Of a stretch of 64,000 nucleotides of DNA, positions 63,873-64,000 are shown in pieces. Both the position numbers and the translations under genes were made by a program. The notes beneath the pieces were generated by a model. It was not told the origin of the DNA and made no database searches. It worked only from the letters and a program-made list of their open reading frames with translations. How positions within the stretch are numbered: position 1 is the stretch's first letter; every line of letters begins with the position of its first letter. This DNA is from Ruminiclostridium cellobioparum subsp. termitidis CT1112 (GTDB lineage Bacteria > Bacillota > Clostridia > Acetivibrionales > DSM-1351): contig NZ_AORV01000065.1 in NCBI RefSeq assembly GCF_000350485.1, positions 186,001 to 250,000 of the forward strand. Reading direction: 5' to 3'.

Positions 63873-64000
63873 TTTTACCCCCACATCATTAATCATAAAA
63901 ATCAAATAGTTAAAATTACCAAAAATACATTTCTATTATAAATATAAACAATTCGACCTTATATCTCAACAAATCTTAGAATATTTAATAATTTCTTAAT
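63873..64000. other. AT-rich upstream region of the fusion gene
   Basis: 128 bp to the window edge. It contains only AT-rich sequence with the RBS; no gene or hairpin is seen. Confidence 0.4.

Noticed and set aside
1-64000. CRISPR array, tRNA/rRNA genes, prophage or complete insertion sequence
   Set aside because: No regularly spaced repeats, cloverleaf or transposase/integrase reading frames were recognised; the repeats found are few and not regularly spaced.

Overview
The window reads as chromosome of a low-GC, Gram-positive, anaerobic cellulolytic Clostridium of the Ruminiclostridium type. Supporting signs are AT-rich intergenic DNA, strong GGAGG ribosome binding sites, T-box and PurBox regulation, 2-hydroxyacyl-CoA dehydratase-type activases, LarB/LarC, a secreted GH11 xylanase and many lipoproteins. 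This is inference from gene content; no rRNA or other taxonomic marker lies in the window. Almost all genes are on the minus strand, so operons read from high to low coordinates.

Layout. 1-0.8 kb: LCP-family gene start (cut by the window edge) and yqeK, then nadD to 1.5 kb. 1.7-5.1 kb: a CBO0543-like membrane protein, a degraded ORF, a macrolide-type glycosyltransferase with its PadR regulator (both promoters carry the same palindrome), and a P-loop kinase. 5.4-12.2 kb: purine operon purE-F-M-N-H-D, with promoter and paired PurBoxes. 12.3-16.8 kb: AEC transporter, small membrane protein, then a PadR / pentapeptide-repeat / DrrAB-type ABC exporter operon. 17-23.7 kb: ROK regulator, ribose-type sugar ABC importer and a zinc polyol dehydrogenase. 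24-31.3 kb: Pr6Pr membrane protein, a four-PG-binding-repeat NlpC/P60 hydrolase, iron-sulfur flavoprotein, TSUP transporter, transglycosylase, SUMF1-like lipoprotein and GH11 xylanase with an unusual leader. 32-35.2 kb: pnuC-nadR NAD salvage, an unknown gene, a NERD membrane protein. 35.4-38.4 kb: a GC-rich structured element, guaA, and a Phd/YefM-Uma2 fusion. 38.4-45.8 kb: a long minus-strand run (T-box, lrp, aminotransferase, HAD, prfB with its +1 frameshift, larB, larC with a large His-rich insert, radical SAM). 45.9-49.8 kb: DivIVA-like protein, thioredoxin and envelope proteins. 49.8-53 kb: a 367-bp imperfect palindrome and alpha-glucan phosphorylase. 53-56 kb: three overlapping genes that together make up a 2-hydroxyacyl-CoA dehydratase activase-type system. 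56-64 kb: a Bce-type two-component/ABC module directly downstream of a GHL10-amidase fusion gene.

The most unusual items are: (1) the long palindromic element at 49821-50187, one arm of which recurs alone at 16798-16960; (2) a GC-rich, direct-repeat-bounded structured element fused to the end of guaA; (3) a recurring arrangement in which the last codons and stop of a gene form one arm of a hairpin (purD, guaA, the Uma2 gene, weakly the AEC gene); (4) a Phd/YefM-Uma2 fusion; (5) a xylanase leader with tiny ORFs; (6) a His-rich LarC. I found no CRISPR array, prophage, complete insertion sequence, tRNA or rRNA.
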